Part shown: one piece after another, positions 26,807 to 35,738 of the stretch
Position numbering within the stretch: the stretch's first letter is position 1
How the letters are laid out: the number at the start of each line of letters is the position of its first letter
From: an uncultured Paracoccaceae bacterium
GTDB taxonomy: Bacteria; Pseudomonadota; Alphaproteobacteria; Rhodobacterales; Rhodobacteraceae
Reading direction: 5' to 3'
Assembly (NCBI GenBank): GCA_947503925.1
Contig: CANNFQ010000005.1
Coordinates: 62,001 to 126,000, forward strand
Length of the DNA stretch: 64,000 nt
Made by a program: the position numbers and the translations under genes
The notes under the pieces: model-generated
Seen by the model: only the letters and a program-made list of their open reading frames with translations
What the model was told of the DNA's origin: nothing
Database searches by the model: none

Positions 26807-27777
26807 TGAAAGACGCCACTGACATGTATATCCCGACCTATCAGGACATGCTGGATGCGCATGAGCGGATCAAGCCGCATATCAACCGCACACCCATTCG
26901 CACGTCAACCTATCTGAATGAGCTGACGGGTGCAGAGCTGTTCTTCAAATGCGAGAATTTTCAGGAACCCGGCGCGTTCAAGGTCCGGGGCGCTACGAAT
27001 GCTGTGTTCGGGTTGAGCGATGAGCAGGCCAAGAAAGGTGTGGCGACCCATTCATCGGGCAACCATGCCTCCTGCCTTAGCTATGCGGCGATGCGCCGGG
27101 GCATTCCCTGCAACGTGGTGATGCCACGTACGGCCCCACAGGCCAAGAAAGACACCGTGCGGCGCTATGGTGGGGTGATCATGGAATGCGAACCATCAAC
27201 CACATCGCGCGAGGAAACCTTTGCCAAGGTGCAAGCACAAACCGGTGGCGATTTCGTGCATCCCTATAACGATCCGCGCGTCATTGCGGGCCAAGGCACC
27301 TGTTCGAAAGAGTTCATGGAACAGGTTGACGGGTTGGAGATGATGGTCGCGCCTATTGGCGGCGGTGGCATGATCTCGGGCACCTGCCTGACGCTATCGA
27401 CGCTGGCCCCAGAGCTGCAGATCATCGCAGCCGAACCCGAACAGGCCGATGACGCCTATCGCAGTTTTAAGGCCGGTCACATCATTGCCGATGATGCCCC
27501 AAAGACCATCGCAGATGGGCTGCTGGTGCCGCTGAAGGACCGCACCTGGCATTTCGTGTCACGCCACGTGACCGACATCTACACCGCGTCCGAGCAAGAG
27601 ATCATCGATGCGATGAAGCTGACCTGGAAACACTTGCGGATCGTAATGGAGGCCAGCAGTGCCGTGCCGCTGGCCACGATCCTGAAAAACAAAGAGAAAT
27701 TCGCCGGAAAACGCGTCGGCGTGATCATTACCGGCGGTAATGTGGATTTGGACAAACTGCCTTGGATGCAAGGCTGA
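26806..27777 (+). CDS. bhcB: beta-Hydroxyaspartate dehydratase BhcB
   Basis: PLP enzyme that dehydrates erythro-beta-hydroxyaspartate to iminosuccinate. 323 residues, fold-type II, threonine-dehydratase/serine-racemase family: FKCENFQEPGAFKVRGATNA holds the PLP lysine near residue 60; SSGNHASCLSYAA follows; the phosphate-binding glycine loop is VAPIGGGGMISGTCL near 185. ATG 26806 overlaps the bhcA stop. Third step of the cycle, following BhcC. Confidence 0.92.
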   Translation: MKDATDMYIPTYQDMLDAHERIKPHINRTPIRTSTYLNELTGAELFFKCENFQEPGAFKVRGATNAVFGLSDEQAKKGVATHSSGNHASCLSYAAMRRGIPCNVVMPRTAPQAKKDTVRRYGGVIMECEPSTTSREETFAKVQAQTGGDFVHPYNDPRVIAGQGTCSKEFMEQVDGLEMMVAPIGGGGMISGTCLTLSTLAPELQIIAAEPEQADDAYRSFKAGHIIADDAPKTIADGLLVPLKDRTWHFVSRHVTDIYTASEQEIIDAMKLTWKHLRIVMEASSAVPLATILKNKEKFAGKRVGVIITGGNVDLDKLPWMQG

Positions 27778-27788
27778 AGGAGAAGAAC

Positions 27789-28952
27789 ATGAACGATATG
27801 AGCAACCTGAAAAACCTTGAAGTCGGCTATGACGTCCCCGCCATCCCCGGCATGGACGAGGCCGATATCCAGACCCCTTGTCTTGTACTGGATCTGGATG
27901 CGCTGGAACGCAACATCAAGAAAATGGGCGATTACGCCAAATCGCACGGGATGCGTCATCGGGTGCATGGCAAGATGCACAAATCCGTTGATGTCGCCCT
28001 GTTGCAGGAAAAACTGGGCGGATCCGTCGGCGTTTGCTGCCAGAAGGTTTCGGAGGCCGAAGTCTTTGCCCGTGGTGGGATCAAGGATGTGCTGGTCAGC
28101 AATCAGGTGCGTGACCCGCAAAAGATTGACCGTCTCGCCCGGATGCCCAAGCTGGGCGCGCGCACCATCTGCTGTGTTGATGATATCGACAATGTGGCCG
28201 ATCTGTCGGCGGCGGCGCAAAAGCACGGCACGACCATCGAATGCCTTGTTGAAATCGACGTTGGCGCGGGCCGTTGCGGCGTGCAGTATGGTCAGCCTGT
28301 CGTTGATCTGGCCAAGGCGATCGGTGCCGCCCCGGGCCTGAAATATGCTGGCATTCAGGCCTATCAGGGTGCAATGCAGCACCTTGATTCTTACGCGGAT
28401 CGTCAGGGCAAGACCCAGATCGCCATCGATCAGGTGCGCGAAAGCCTCGAGATGCTCAAGGCCGAAGGGATTGAAAGCGATATCGTCGGCGGTGGCGGCA
28501 CCGGGTCATATTATTTCGAAAGTAATTCCGGCGTGTTCAACGAATTGCAGTGTGGATCCTACGCCTTCATGGATGCCGATTATGGCCGTATCCTCGACAA
28601 GGATGGCAACCGGATCGACGAAAATGAATGGGAAAACGCGCTGTTCCTCCTGACATCAGTCATGAGTCACGCAAAGGCGGACAAGGCCATCGTGGATGCG
28701 GGACTGAAGGCACAGTCAGTAGATAGCGGCCTGCCCACAATCTACGGTCGCACGGATGTGGAATACGTCAAATGCTCGGATGAACATGGCGTCGTGGCCG
28801 ACCCTGACGGGGTGCTGAAGGTCAATGACAAGCTGAAGCTGGTCCCCGGACACTGCGATCCGACCTGCAACGTGCATGACTGGTATGTGGGCGTGCGGAA
28901 CGGCAAGGTCGAGACGCTTTGGCCCGTCTCCGCGCGCGGCAAGGCCTACTAG
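27789..28952 (+). CDS. bhcC: beta-Hydroxyaspartate aldolase BhcC
   Basis: Condenses glycine with a second glyoxylate to give (2R,3S)-beta-hydroxyaspartate. 387 residues, D-threonine-aldolase/alanine-racemase-like TIM barrel. PLP lysine region MRHRVHGKMHKSVDVALLQE near 55; ECLVEIDVGAGRCGVQ near 155; the metal-binding His and Cys are in LVPGHCDPTCNVHDWYVGVR near the end. ATG 27789 follows AAGGAGAAG and lies 11 bases after bhcB. The frame also opens at 27762 inside bhcB. Confidence 0.92.
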   Translation: MNDMSNLKNLEVGYDVPAIPGMDEADIQTPCLVLDLDALERNIKKMGDYAKSHGMRHRVHGKMHKSVDVALLQEKLGGSVGVCCQKVSEAEVFARGGIKDVLVSNQVRDPQKIDRLARMPKLGARTICCVDDIDNVADLSAAAQKHGTTIECLVEIDVGAGRCGVQYGQPVVDLAKAIGAAPGLKYAGIQAYQGAMQHLDSYADRQGKTQIAIDQVRESLEMLKAEGIESDIVGGGGTGSYYFESNSGVFNELQCGSYAFMDADYGRILDKDGNRIDENEWENALFLLTSVMSHAKADKAIVDAGLKAQSVDSGLPTIYGRTDVEYVKCSDEHGVVADPDGVLKVNDKLKLVPGHCDPTCNVHDWYVGVRNGKVETLWPVSARGKAY

Positions 28953-29002
28953 CCGCAACGCAGTCCCTGACCCCGGTCAGAGGACGCTTACCCGACACGC
29001 GG

Positions 29003-29027
29003 CGGCCCCGGATCACGTCCGGGGCTG
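29003..29027. repeat. Short GC-rich palindrome between bhcC and bhcD
   Basis: Hairpin with 8-bp arms GCCCCGGA and TCCGGGGC (29005-29025) and a 5-base loop, 50 bases after bhcC and 25 bases before bhcD. Such REP-like hairpins are common between alphaproteobacterial genes. Here it could separate or stabilise parts of the bhcABCD transcript. Confidence 0.7.
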
Positions 29028-29050
29028 CGTCTTAAAATGGAAACCTTACC

Positions 29051-30016
29051 ATGATTATCGTCCCAGAAGCCGCGATTGCGGATATCCTCACACGCGCTGA
29101 CGCGTTTACCGCCGTTGAACAGGTCTTTGCCGCCATGTCCGCAGGCCACGCCTATAACTTCCCCGTCATCCGAGAGGCGATTGGCCATGAAGAGGCGTTA
29201 TATGGGTTCAAAGGTGGGTTTGATGGTAAGGGCATGGCGCTTGGCCTGAAGGCTGGCGGGTATTGGCCCCACAACATGGAACGGCGGGGGTTGATCAATC
29301 ATCAGTCCACGGTTTTCCTGTTTGATCCTGATACCGGCAAGGTCGCGGCCATGGTGGGCGGCAACCTGTTGACCGCCTTGCGAACCGCCGCTGCCTCCTC
29401 GGTGTCGATCAAGCATCTGGCGCGCAAGGATGCGAAGGTCATGGGAATGATCGGCGCGGGCCATCAGGCCAAATTCCAATTGCGCGCAGCCCTTGAAACC
29501 CACCCGTTCGAAAAAGTCATCGGCTGGAACTACCACCCCGAAATGTTGCCCGGTTTGGCAGAGGTCGCAGAAGAGGCAGGCGTGCCTTTCGAGGAAGTCA
29601 GCCTTGACGGCATGGTCGAAGCCGACGTCGTCATCTCAATCACCTCGGTGTTTTCGCCAATTTTCGGCGCGGCGCATATCAGCCCCGGCACCCATGTGGC
29701 CTGCATGGGCACAGATACAATCGGCAAACAGGAATGCGAAACGGATCTGGTGGTCAAGGCGACCGTTTTTACCGATGAGGTCGCGCAGTCCGTCACCTTG
29801 GGTGAGGCGCAACATGCGGTTGGCGCTGGCCTGAAATCCCGCGATGACATTCATGAAATCGGCACAGTGATCAACGGCACCCATTCGGGCCGCAGCGGCG
29901 ATGATGAAATCACGCTTTTTGATGGGACAGGCGTGGGTTTACAGGATCTTGCCGTGGCTTCTTCCATTGTTGATCGGGCCGTTGAAATGGGCGTCGCGAT
30001 TGAGGTCGATTTTTAA
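29051..30016 (+). CDS. bhcD: Iminosuccinate reductase BhcD
   Basis: Reduces iminosuccinate to L-aspartate with NAD(P)H, closing the cycle by regenerating the amino donor used by BhcA. 321 residues, ornithine-cyclodeaminase/mu-crystallin family. NLLTALRTAAASSVSIKHLA near residue 108 is the substrate region; KVMGMIGAGHQAKFQLRAAL near 130 is the dinucleotide-binding motif. Last gene of the operon, 98 bases after bhcC with a palindrome between, and followed by a strong bidirectional terminator. Confidence 0.92.
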   Translation: MIIVPEAAIADILTRADAFTAVEQVFAAMSAGHAYNFPVIREAIGHEEALYGFKGGFDGKGMALGLKAGGYWPHNMERRGLINHQSTVFLFDPDTGKVAAMVGGNLLTALRTAAASSVSIKHLARKDAKVMGMIGAGHQAKFQLRAALETHPFEKVIGWNYHPEMLPGLAEVAEEAGVPFEEVSLDGMVEADVVISITSVFSPIFGAAHISPGTHVACMGTDTIGKQECETDLVVKATVFTDEVAQSVTLGEAQHAVGAGLKSRDDIHEIGTVINGTHSGRSGDDEITLFDGTGVGLQDLAVASSIVDRAVEMGVAIEVDF

Positions 30017-30038
30017 GGCGAGAGCCCTAAGAAACACA

Positions 30039-30064
30039 AAAGCCCCCGCATATGCGGGGGCTTT
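30039..30064. terminator. Bidirectional terminator between bhcD and the purine permease
   Basis: A perfect self-complementary hairpin, AAAGCCCCCGCAT on the left mirrored by ATGCGGGGGCTTT on the right. It is T-rich on the right (CTTTCTTTG) and A-rich on the left, so it can end transcripts arriving from both convergent genes. Confidence 0.92.
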
Positions 30065-30084
30065 CTTTGTGTTGGCGACTGGGA

Positions 30085-31512
30085 CTAGTCGCCGTTCAGC
30101 GACCCTTGGCCGTGACCAGAGAGGCCACCCGCGACCTCCTCGGTTGCTTCGCCAGACAGTTCCTCAGGCAAGACCAGGTTCAACACAATCGCGATGAATG
30201 CCGCAGGCAATAGGCCCGATGTCATCAGGATGCGCGCTGTGTCAGGCAGGCCGGCAACAGCACCGGGTTCCAACTGCAACCCAAGGCCGATAGACAAGGC
30301 AATCGCGAAGATCACCATGTTGCGGCGATTCCAGTTCACGTCTGACAACATCGAGATACCAGCAGCAACCACCATGCCGAACATGACAATCACGCCGCCG
30401 CCCAGCACCTCAATCGGGACGGTGCGGATCACACCGCCAACCTTCGGCACCAGCCCGCAAATGATCAGGAAGATCGCGCCGCAAGTCACCACATGGCGGC
30501 TCATCACGCCGGTCATGGCGATCAGACCCACGTTTTGACTGAAAGAGGTGTTGGGAAACCCGCCAAAGATACCGGCAACAGCGGTGCCAAAACCATCTGC
30601 ATAGGTGGCGCCTTCGATTTCTTTATCCGTGGCCTCGCGCCCAGCCCCACCCTTGGTGATCCCCGACACGTCGCCGACCGTTTCAATGGCCGAGATGAAG
30701 GCCATCAGACAGAAACCGATAATCGCAGCGGCACTGAATTCAAACCCGTATTTGAACGGCTGCGGCAGCGCAAAAGCGGCAGAGCGTTCCCATGATCCGG
30801 TCACGGCAGACCATTCCAAAATGCCCACACCCAGCGCGTAAAAGTAGCCAACGATCAAGCCGATCAGCACGGCAGAGACGGACAGCATGCCGGAGGTAAA
30901 GAATTTCAGCCCCAGCGTGACAAGGATCACAACCAATGCGGCGGACCAATTCAGCAATGATCCATATTCTGGCGTCCCGATGGCGGGCACACCACCAGCC
31001 GCATATTGAATGCCAACCTTGACCAGCGCCAGACCGATCATCGTGACCACCAGCCCGGTCACCAGGGGCGGCAGCGCAAAGCGAATGCGCCCGATGAAAA
31101 GGGCGAGGAATGCGTGAAACAAACCGCCAATGATGACGCCACCAAACAGGGCCGCCAGACCATCAACGCCCTTGCCCGCCACAAGTGGGATCATGATCGG
31201 GATGAAAGCAAAGGATGTCCCCTGCACAATCGGCAGTTTGGCCCCGACCGGCCCCAATGTGACGGTCTGCAAAAGCGTCGCGACCCCCGCAAACAGCATC
31301 GACATCTGAATGAGGTACAGCAGTTCAGGAAAATCGGGCGAGTTTGATCCAAACCCGAAACCCGCCGCACCGGCCACGATGATCGCCGGTGTCACATTGG
31401 ATACAAACATCGCCAGCACATGCTGGATGCCAAGCGGCACCGCCTTGTGCAGGCCCGGTGTATAATTGGGATCGCGCAGCTGTTCTGGCGTCCCGATGGA
31501 AGAAGTTGTCAT
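30085..31512 (-). CDS. Nucleobase:cation symporter-2 permease (urate/xanthine type)
   Basis: Inner-membrane transporter of 475 residues, about 12-14 hydrophobic segments. NCS2 motifs: LPIVQGTSFAFIPIM near residue 95, the signature region INAL-equivalent NTSFSQNVGLIAMTGVMSRH near 320, and EVLGGGVIVMFGMV near 375. Homologues carry xanthine, urate or uracil. Location directly after allA and puuE-OHCU and near puuD points to urate or xanthine uptake. Last gene of the minus-strand purine operon, 37 bases after allA. Confidence 0.9.
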   Translation of the reverse strand: MTTSSIGTPEQLRDPNYTPGLHKAVPLGIQHVLAMFVSNVTPAIIVAGAAGFGFGSNSPDFPELLYLIQMSMLFAGVATLLQTVTLGPVGAKLPIVQGTSFAFIPIMIPLVAGKGVDGLAALFGGVIIGGLFHAFLALFIGRIRFALPPLVTGLVVTMIGLALVKVGIQYAAGGVPAIGTPEYGSLLNWSAALVVILVTLGLKFFTSGMLSVSAVLIGLIVGYFYALGVGILEWSAVTGSWERSAAFALPQPFKYGFEFSAAAIIGFCLMAFISAIETVGDVSGITKGGAGREATDKEIEGATYADGFGTAVAGIFGGFPNTSFSQNVGLIAMTGVMSRHVVTCGAIFLIICGLVPKVGGVIRTVPIEVLGGGVIVMFGMVVAAGISMLSDVNWNRRNMVIFAIALSIGLGLQLEPGAVAGLPDTARILMTSGLLPAAFIAIVLNLVLPEELSGEATEEVAGGLSGHGQGSLNGD

Positions 31513-31549
31513 TTTGTCGTCCCCTGTTGTTGCCGATCTTACGCGTCGG

Positions 31550-32026
31550 TCACTCGTCGAAAATCACGCGGTAAGGCGTGGTGAAATAATGTTCCTCCAG
31601 GTTTGCACCCTCGCCGATCCGGTCGATCACGGCAAAAAGGCCCGGACCGGACAGGGGCGTCAGCACCCCGTGCCAGACCCCGCGGTGAAAGTTGATACCC
31701 TCTCCCGGGGCGGTGATAAACGCTTTGGGTTGCAGGTCGGCATCAGCCACGATGACCAGAAACGGGTCCATGCTCATCGGGATGAAGGCCTGCGATCCCA
31801 GCGGGTGCCGTTCGAGCATGTCGAGCCGGTATGGCAGCTGCCGTAACTCGGACCGGAAAAGGCTAATCCCCACGCGGCCATCGCAATCCACCTGCGCGCG
31901 ATCATGAAACCGGCCGCAAAGCCCCGCATTGATGATCTTGTCGGGGTCGCCATCGCAATTCAGCACGTCTCCAAATGGCGCAAAAGCTTTGGCGCTGAGG
32001 GGGGATATGCTGATATCATGGGTCAT
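31550..32026 (-). CDS. allA: Ureidoglycolate lyase
   Basis: Splits ureidoglycolate into glyoxylate and urea, the last step of this route of allantoin breakdown. 158 residues, the standard AllA length. Conserved segments: FAPFGDVLNCDGDPDKIINA near the start; MLERHPLGSQAFIPM near 70; NFHRGVWHGVLTPLSGPGLF near 115. The start overlaps the end of the puuE-OHCU gene by four bases. Its glyoxylate product is the input of the neighbouring beta-hydroxyaspartate cycle. Confidence 0.93.
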   Translation of the reverse strand: MTHDISISPLSAKAFAPFGDVLNCDGDPDKIINAGLCGRFHDRAQVDCDGRVGISLFRSELRQLPYRLDMLERHPLGSQAFIPMSMDPFLVIVADADLQPKAFITAPGEGINFHRGVWHGVLTPLSGPGLFAVIDRIGEGANLEEHYFTTPYRVIFDE

Positions 32027-33429
32027 CTGGGCAGCATATCTTTCAGCCGGTGCAGGGCGATACGTTCGACCTGATAACAGGCCTCTGCAAATTCAGTTGC
32101 CCGATCGTTTTCCAGACGGGTCTGGAATGCAGCCTTGATGGATGCCTTGTCGTGGTCGCGCACGGCAATGATGAAAGGAAAGCCGAATTTTGCGGTATAT
32201 GCTGCGTTTTGCGTCGTAAATGCGGTGCGTTCTGCATCCGTTAGGGCATCCAGGCCCGCTGACGCCTGCTCAACCGTGCTTTCGGCGGTCAGCTTTTTTG
32301 CTGCGGCCAGCTTGCCCGCCAGATCCGGGTGCGCCGTCAGGACGCCAAGCCGTTCGTCCTCCGTTGCGGATCGAAAGGCCCGGCACATGGCGTTGTGCAA
32401 GCCCAAAGCCGTGTCATGCGCTGGCCCCAGCTCCAGATCAAAGGCGCGTTCCTCGACCCATGGCGAATGTTCAAACACATGATCGAAGTTCTGCATAAAT
32501 GTCGGTTTGTCCATTTGCGATGGTCGGTCAAACCATTGATGCGGATGGGTTTTAGCCCAATGATCCGCAATCTGTTCGCGGGTCGCGAACCAGACACGAT
32601 CATGACTTTTCGCGTATTCAATGAACGCGCGCAAGGCCTCTGCCCGGCCGGGTCGTCCGATCAGACGGCAATGCAAACCGATGGACATCATCCGCCCGCC
32701 TTCGCGGTAAAGCGCATCAAAGCTGGCTTTGAGGTAATCAAGAAACTGCGCGCCTGCATTGAACCCCTGCGGGGTTGCAAAGCGCATGTCGTTGGCATCA
32801 AGCGTATAGGGCACGATCAGCTGGTCCTGCCGTCCAAATTCCGCCCAATAGGGCAGATCATCGGCATAGCTGTCAGCGACATAGGCAAACTGCCCGGTTT
32901 CAGCGGCCAACCGCACCGTGTGCATCGAACAACGCCCAGTGTACCAGCCGCGTGGTGGCTGACCTGTCACTTCGGTATGCAGGCGGATCGCCTCTGCCAT
33001 ATCGGCGCGTTCGACATCCTCGGTCGCGTCTTTGTATTCCACCCATTTCAGACCATGGCTGGCGATTTCCCAGCCCGCATCCTTCATCGCCGTCACCTGT
33101 TCGGGCGCGCGGGCCAGTGCGGTCGCCACGCCATATACCGTGACAGGAAGGTCAGACATCATGCGGTGCAAGCGCCAGAACCCGGCACGGGCGCCATATT
33201 CATAGATGCTTTCCATGTTCCAATGACGCTGGTCGGGCCAGGCGCCGGCCCCCACGATTTCGGACAAAAACGCCTCTGATGCTGCGTCGCCGTGCAGGAT
33301 GTTGTTTTCACCACCCTCTTCGTAATTCAACACAATTTGTACGGCGATCCGCGCCTGACCCGGCCATTGCGGGTCTGGCGGGTTGGCCCCGTAGCCAATC
33401 ATGTCACGTGGATAGCGCTGCAATATCAT
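32023..33429 (-). CDS. puuE: Fused PuuE-type allantoinase and OHCU decarboxylase
   Basis: Bifunctional purine-degradation protein of 468 residues. Residues 1 to about 300 form a metal-independent allantoinase of the polysaccharide-deacetylase fold (YPRDMIGYGANPPDPQWPGQ at the start, EIASHGLKWVEY near 140, WYTGRCSMHTVRLAAETG near 180). About 305-468 is 2-oxo-4-hydroxy-4-carboxy-5-ureidoimidazoline decarboxylase (FEHSPWVEERAFDLE, LTAHPDLAGKLAAAKKLTAE, FGFPFIIAVRDHD). Together they make S-allantoin from OHCU and open its ring. Such fusions are known. First gene of the operon with allA and the permease; the LysR gene upstream reads the same way. Confidence 0.93.
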   Translation of the reverse strand: MILQRYPRDMIGYGANPPDPQWPGQARIAVQIVLNYEEGGENNILHGDAASEAFLSEIVGAGAWPDQRHWNMESIYEYGARAGFWRLHRMMSDLPVTVYGVATALARAPEQVTAMKDAGWEIASHGLKWVEYKDATEDVERADMAEAIRLHTEVTGQPPRGWYTGRCSMHTVRLAAETGQFAYVADSYADDLPYWAEFGRQDQLIVPYTLDANDMRFATPQGFNAGAQFLDYLKASFDALYREGGRMMSIGLHCRLIGRPGRAEALRAFIEYAKSHDRVWFATREQIADHWAKTHPHQWFDRPSQMDKPTFMQNFDHVFEHSPWVEERAFDLELGPAHDTALGLHNAMCRAFRSATEDERLGVLTAHPDLAGKLAAAKKLTAESTVEQASAGLDALTDAERTAFTTQNAAYTAKFGFPFIIAVRDHDKASIKAAFQTRLENDRATEFAEACYQVERIALHRLKDMLPR

Positions 33430-33483
33430 ACTCCCCTTTATTCCGATGATAATCCAAAATAATCGGCGTGTTTTTCAAATAAA

Positions 33484-34404
33484 TCACGAAGGAGTTTCGG
33501 CAGCACGAATGGCCTTTGCAATTCGCTCGACCATAAACTCCATGAACAGCCGGGTCTTAGGGTCTTGATGCCGCCGATGGGTATAAAGGCAGGCCATCTG
33601 GATCGGCATCGGCGGGGTCGCTTCGGCCACTGCGATCAGGCTACCACTGGCCAGATGCTCGGCCACTTCAAAGCGGGGCTTCATCGCAACACCCTGCCCG
33701 CACAAGGCCCAATCGGTCAGCACGTCGCCATCATCGCTTTCCAACCGGCCCGCCACGCGAAACCGCTGCGGCCCCTCTGCGGTTTGCAAGAGCCACTGAA
33801 ATTCTGCCGCACCCGGGAAGCGCAGGTTCAGACAGTCATGTTTATCGCGCAAAAGGGCTGCGCCATCCGCCGGGTGGCCGCGCGCCGCAACATAGGCGGG
33901 TGCGGCGACAAGCACACGGGCGACATCCGCAATCTTGCGGATCCGCAGGTTGCTGTCAGCGGGTTGGCCCAGATGAAAGGCCAGATCAAGGCCTTCGGCC
34001 GTCATATCCACATTGCGATCGGTCATGCGCAACCGCACATCAATCAGCGGGTAAGCGGTGGTAAAGGCGGGGACATGCGGGGCAATCAATCGCCGCCCAA
34101 CGCCCAGCGGCGCGGCCACATGCAACTGCCCTTTCGGGTTCTCGGTCAGCTCTGTCACCTGCGCCTCCGCATAATCCACCGCGTCCAACACGGAACAGGC
34201 ACCGCCATAGAACGCCTTGCCTTGCGCGGTTGGGGTCAGGCTGCGGGTTGTGCGCTGGAACAGGCGGACGGACAGATGATCCTCCAGTTGCGAAATCCGG
34301 GCCGAGGTGACGGCGGGTGAGATACGCAGATCGCGCCCCGCCGCCGACATCGACCCAAGCTCGTAGACACGGACAAAGGTGCGGATATTCTCAAGATAGG
34401 ACAT
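33484..34404 (-). CDS. LysR-family transcriptional regulator
   Basis: 306 residues: N-terminal helix-turn-helix (GSMSAAGRDLRISPAVTSARISQLEDHLSV split across helices), then an effector domain of the CrgA-like subgroup (LHVAAPLGVGRRLIAPHVPA). The start at 34404 (MSYLENIRTFVRVYELGS) fits the family; the frame is open 49 codons further into the divergent puuD. It lies 91 bases from puuD and upstream of the puuE operon, so it probably controls urate catabolism. The inducer is unknown. Confidence 0.88.
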   Translation of the reverse strand: MSYLENIRTFVRVYELGSMSAAGRDLRISPAVTSARISQLEDHLSVRLFQRTTRSLTPTAQGKAFYGGACSVLDAVDYAEAQVTELTENPKGQLHVAAPLGVGRRLIAPHVPAFTTAYPLIDVRLRMTDRNVDMTAEGLDLAFHLGQPADSNLRIRKIADVARVLVAAPAYVAARGHPADGAALLRDKHDCLNLRFPGAAEFQWLLQTAEGPQRFRVAGRLESDDGDVLTDWALCGQGVAMKPRFEVAEHLASGSLIAVAEATPPMPIQMACLYTHRRHQDPKTRLFMEFMVERIAKAIRAAETPS

Positions 34405-34494
34405 TCTTCGCCAATTTTTGATAGAGCCTCGCAATATCAGGGAATACAAGAAAAGTACGGTGCTGACTACACTCACCGCAAACGGGGACGCATC

Positions 34495-35715
34495 ATGTAT
34501 GATATCGCAATTCTTTGGGACTGGCTGGCCTTTGCCGTACGTTGGCTGCATGTGATCACGGCCATCGCCTGGATCGGATCATCTTTCTATTTCATCGCGC
34601 TTGATCTGTCGCTGAACCGCGATATCGACGGCCCCGCCGATGGCGAAGAATGGCAGGTCCATGGCGGTGGGTTTTACCATATCCAGAAATATCTGGTCGC
34701 GCCCGAAGCAATGCCCGAGCATCTGACATGGTTCAAATGGGAAAGTTATGCGACCTGGTTGTCGGGGGCGGCTATGCTGGCCGTGGTCTACTGGGTCGGG
34801 GCAGAACTTTATCTGATTGATCCCAACAAGGCCGATATCGGTATCTTTACCGGTATCCTGATCTCCGCCGCATCACTGGCGGTTGGCTGGATCATCTATG
34901 ATCTTCTGTGCAAATCGCCCTTGGGCGAACAGCCGACAACCTTGATGGTTCTGCTTTTCATCCTGCTGGTGGCGATGTCATGGGGTTATAACCAGATCTT
35001 CACCGGGCGGGCGGCCCTGCTGCATCTGGGGGCGTTCACAGCCACGATCATGACGGCAAATGTGTTTTTCATCATCATGCCCAACCAGCGGATCGTCGTG
35101 GCGGATTTGAAGGCTGGGCGCACGCCCGACCCCAAATACGGCAAGATCGCCAAGCTGCGCTCGACCCATAACAACTACCTGACACTGCCAGTCATCTTCC
35201 TGATGCTGTCAAATCACTATCCACTGGCCTTCGGGACGAAATATGCCTGGATCATTGCAGCCCTCGTCTTTTTGATGGGGGTCACGATCCGGCACTATTT
35301 CAACTCCATGCATGCCCGCAAAGGACGGCCCAATTGGACATGGGCGGTGACGGTCATCCTGTTCATCGTGATTGCATGGCTGTCCACCCAGCCCGGACAT
35401 GACAGCTATGACGCCGCCGAAGCCCGTGCACTTACCCCTTATGAACAGCGTTTTGCCGCCGCAGATGGGTTTGAAAATGCGCATGACATCGTCATTGGGC
35501 GCTGTTCAATGTGCCATGCGCGCGAACCGGTCTGGGGGAACATGCGATGGGCGCCCAAAGGCGTGTTTCTGGAAACAGAAAGCGATATCGCGCGCTATGC
35601 GCGGCAGATCTATCTGCAAGCCGGGGTCAGCCACGCCATGCCGCCGGCCAATATCACAGATCTATCAGCCGAGGATCGGACCAAACTGGTGCAGTGGTAC
35701 CGTGCAGGGTCGTAA
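34495..35715 (+). CDS. puuD: Membrane urate oxidase PuuD with C-terminal cytochrome c
   Basis: Oxidises urate to 5-hydroxyisourate and passes electrons to the respiratory chain rather than O2 directly. 406 residues: eight or nine membrane helices (AVRWLHVITAIAWIGSSFYF at the start; the His residues likely bind heme), then a periplasmic cytochrome c domain with heme motif CSMCH near residue 338 and a distal Met region (SHAMPPANITDLS). Divergent from the LysR gene. The stop codon TAA lies inside a perfect palindrome that probably ends the transcript. Confidence 0.93.
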   Translation: MYDIAILWDWLAFAVRWLHVITAIAWIGSSFYFIALDLSLNRDIDGPADGEEWQVHGGGFYHIQKYLVAPEAMPEHLTWFKWESYATWLSGAAMLAVVYWVGAELYLIDPNKADIGIFTGILISAASLAVGWIIYDLLCKSPLGEQPTTLMVLLFILLVAMSWGYNQIFTGRAALLHLGAFTATIMTANVFFIIMPNQRIVVADLKAGRTPDPKYGKIAKLRSTHNNYLTLPVIFLMLSNHYPLAFGTKYAWIIAALVFLMGVTIRHYFNSMHARKGRPNWTWAVTVILFIVIAWLSTQPGHDSYDAAEARALTPYEQRFAAADGFENAHDIVIGRCSMCHAREPVWGNMRWAPKGVFLETESDIARYARQIYLQAGVSHAMPPANITDLSAEDRTKLVQWYRAGS

Positions 35716-35738
35716 GATGGGTTTAAACCCATCTTACG
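35711..35738. repeat. TAAGATGGG palindrome, copy 1
   Basis: Perfect 28-base inverted repeat; each arm reads CGTAAGATGGGTTT. The left arm supplies the TAA stop of puuD (35713-35715). The right arm, read on the minus strand, supplies the ancestral TAA stop of the decayed gene (35736-35734). It can act as a bidirectional terminator-like hairpin. Confidence 0.9.

Noticed and set aside
27762..27788. Longer BhcC start inside bhcB
   Set aside because: The later ATG at 27789 has an AAGGAGAAG ribosome site and matches the family length; the longer form would overlap bhcB without a signal.
32329..33279. 316-codon plus-strand frame across puuE-OHCU
   Set aside because: Shadow of a well-supported fusion gene; no family features.
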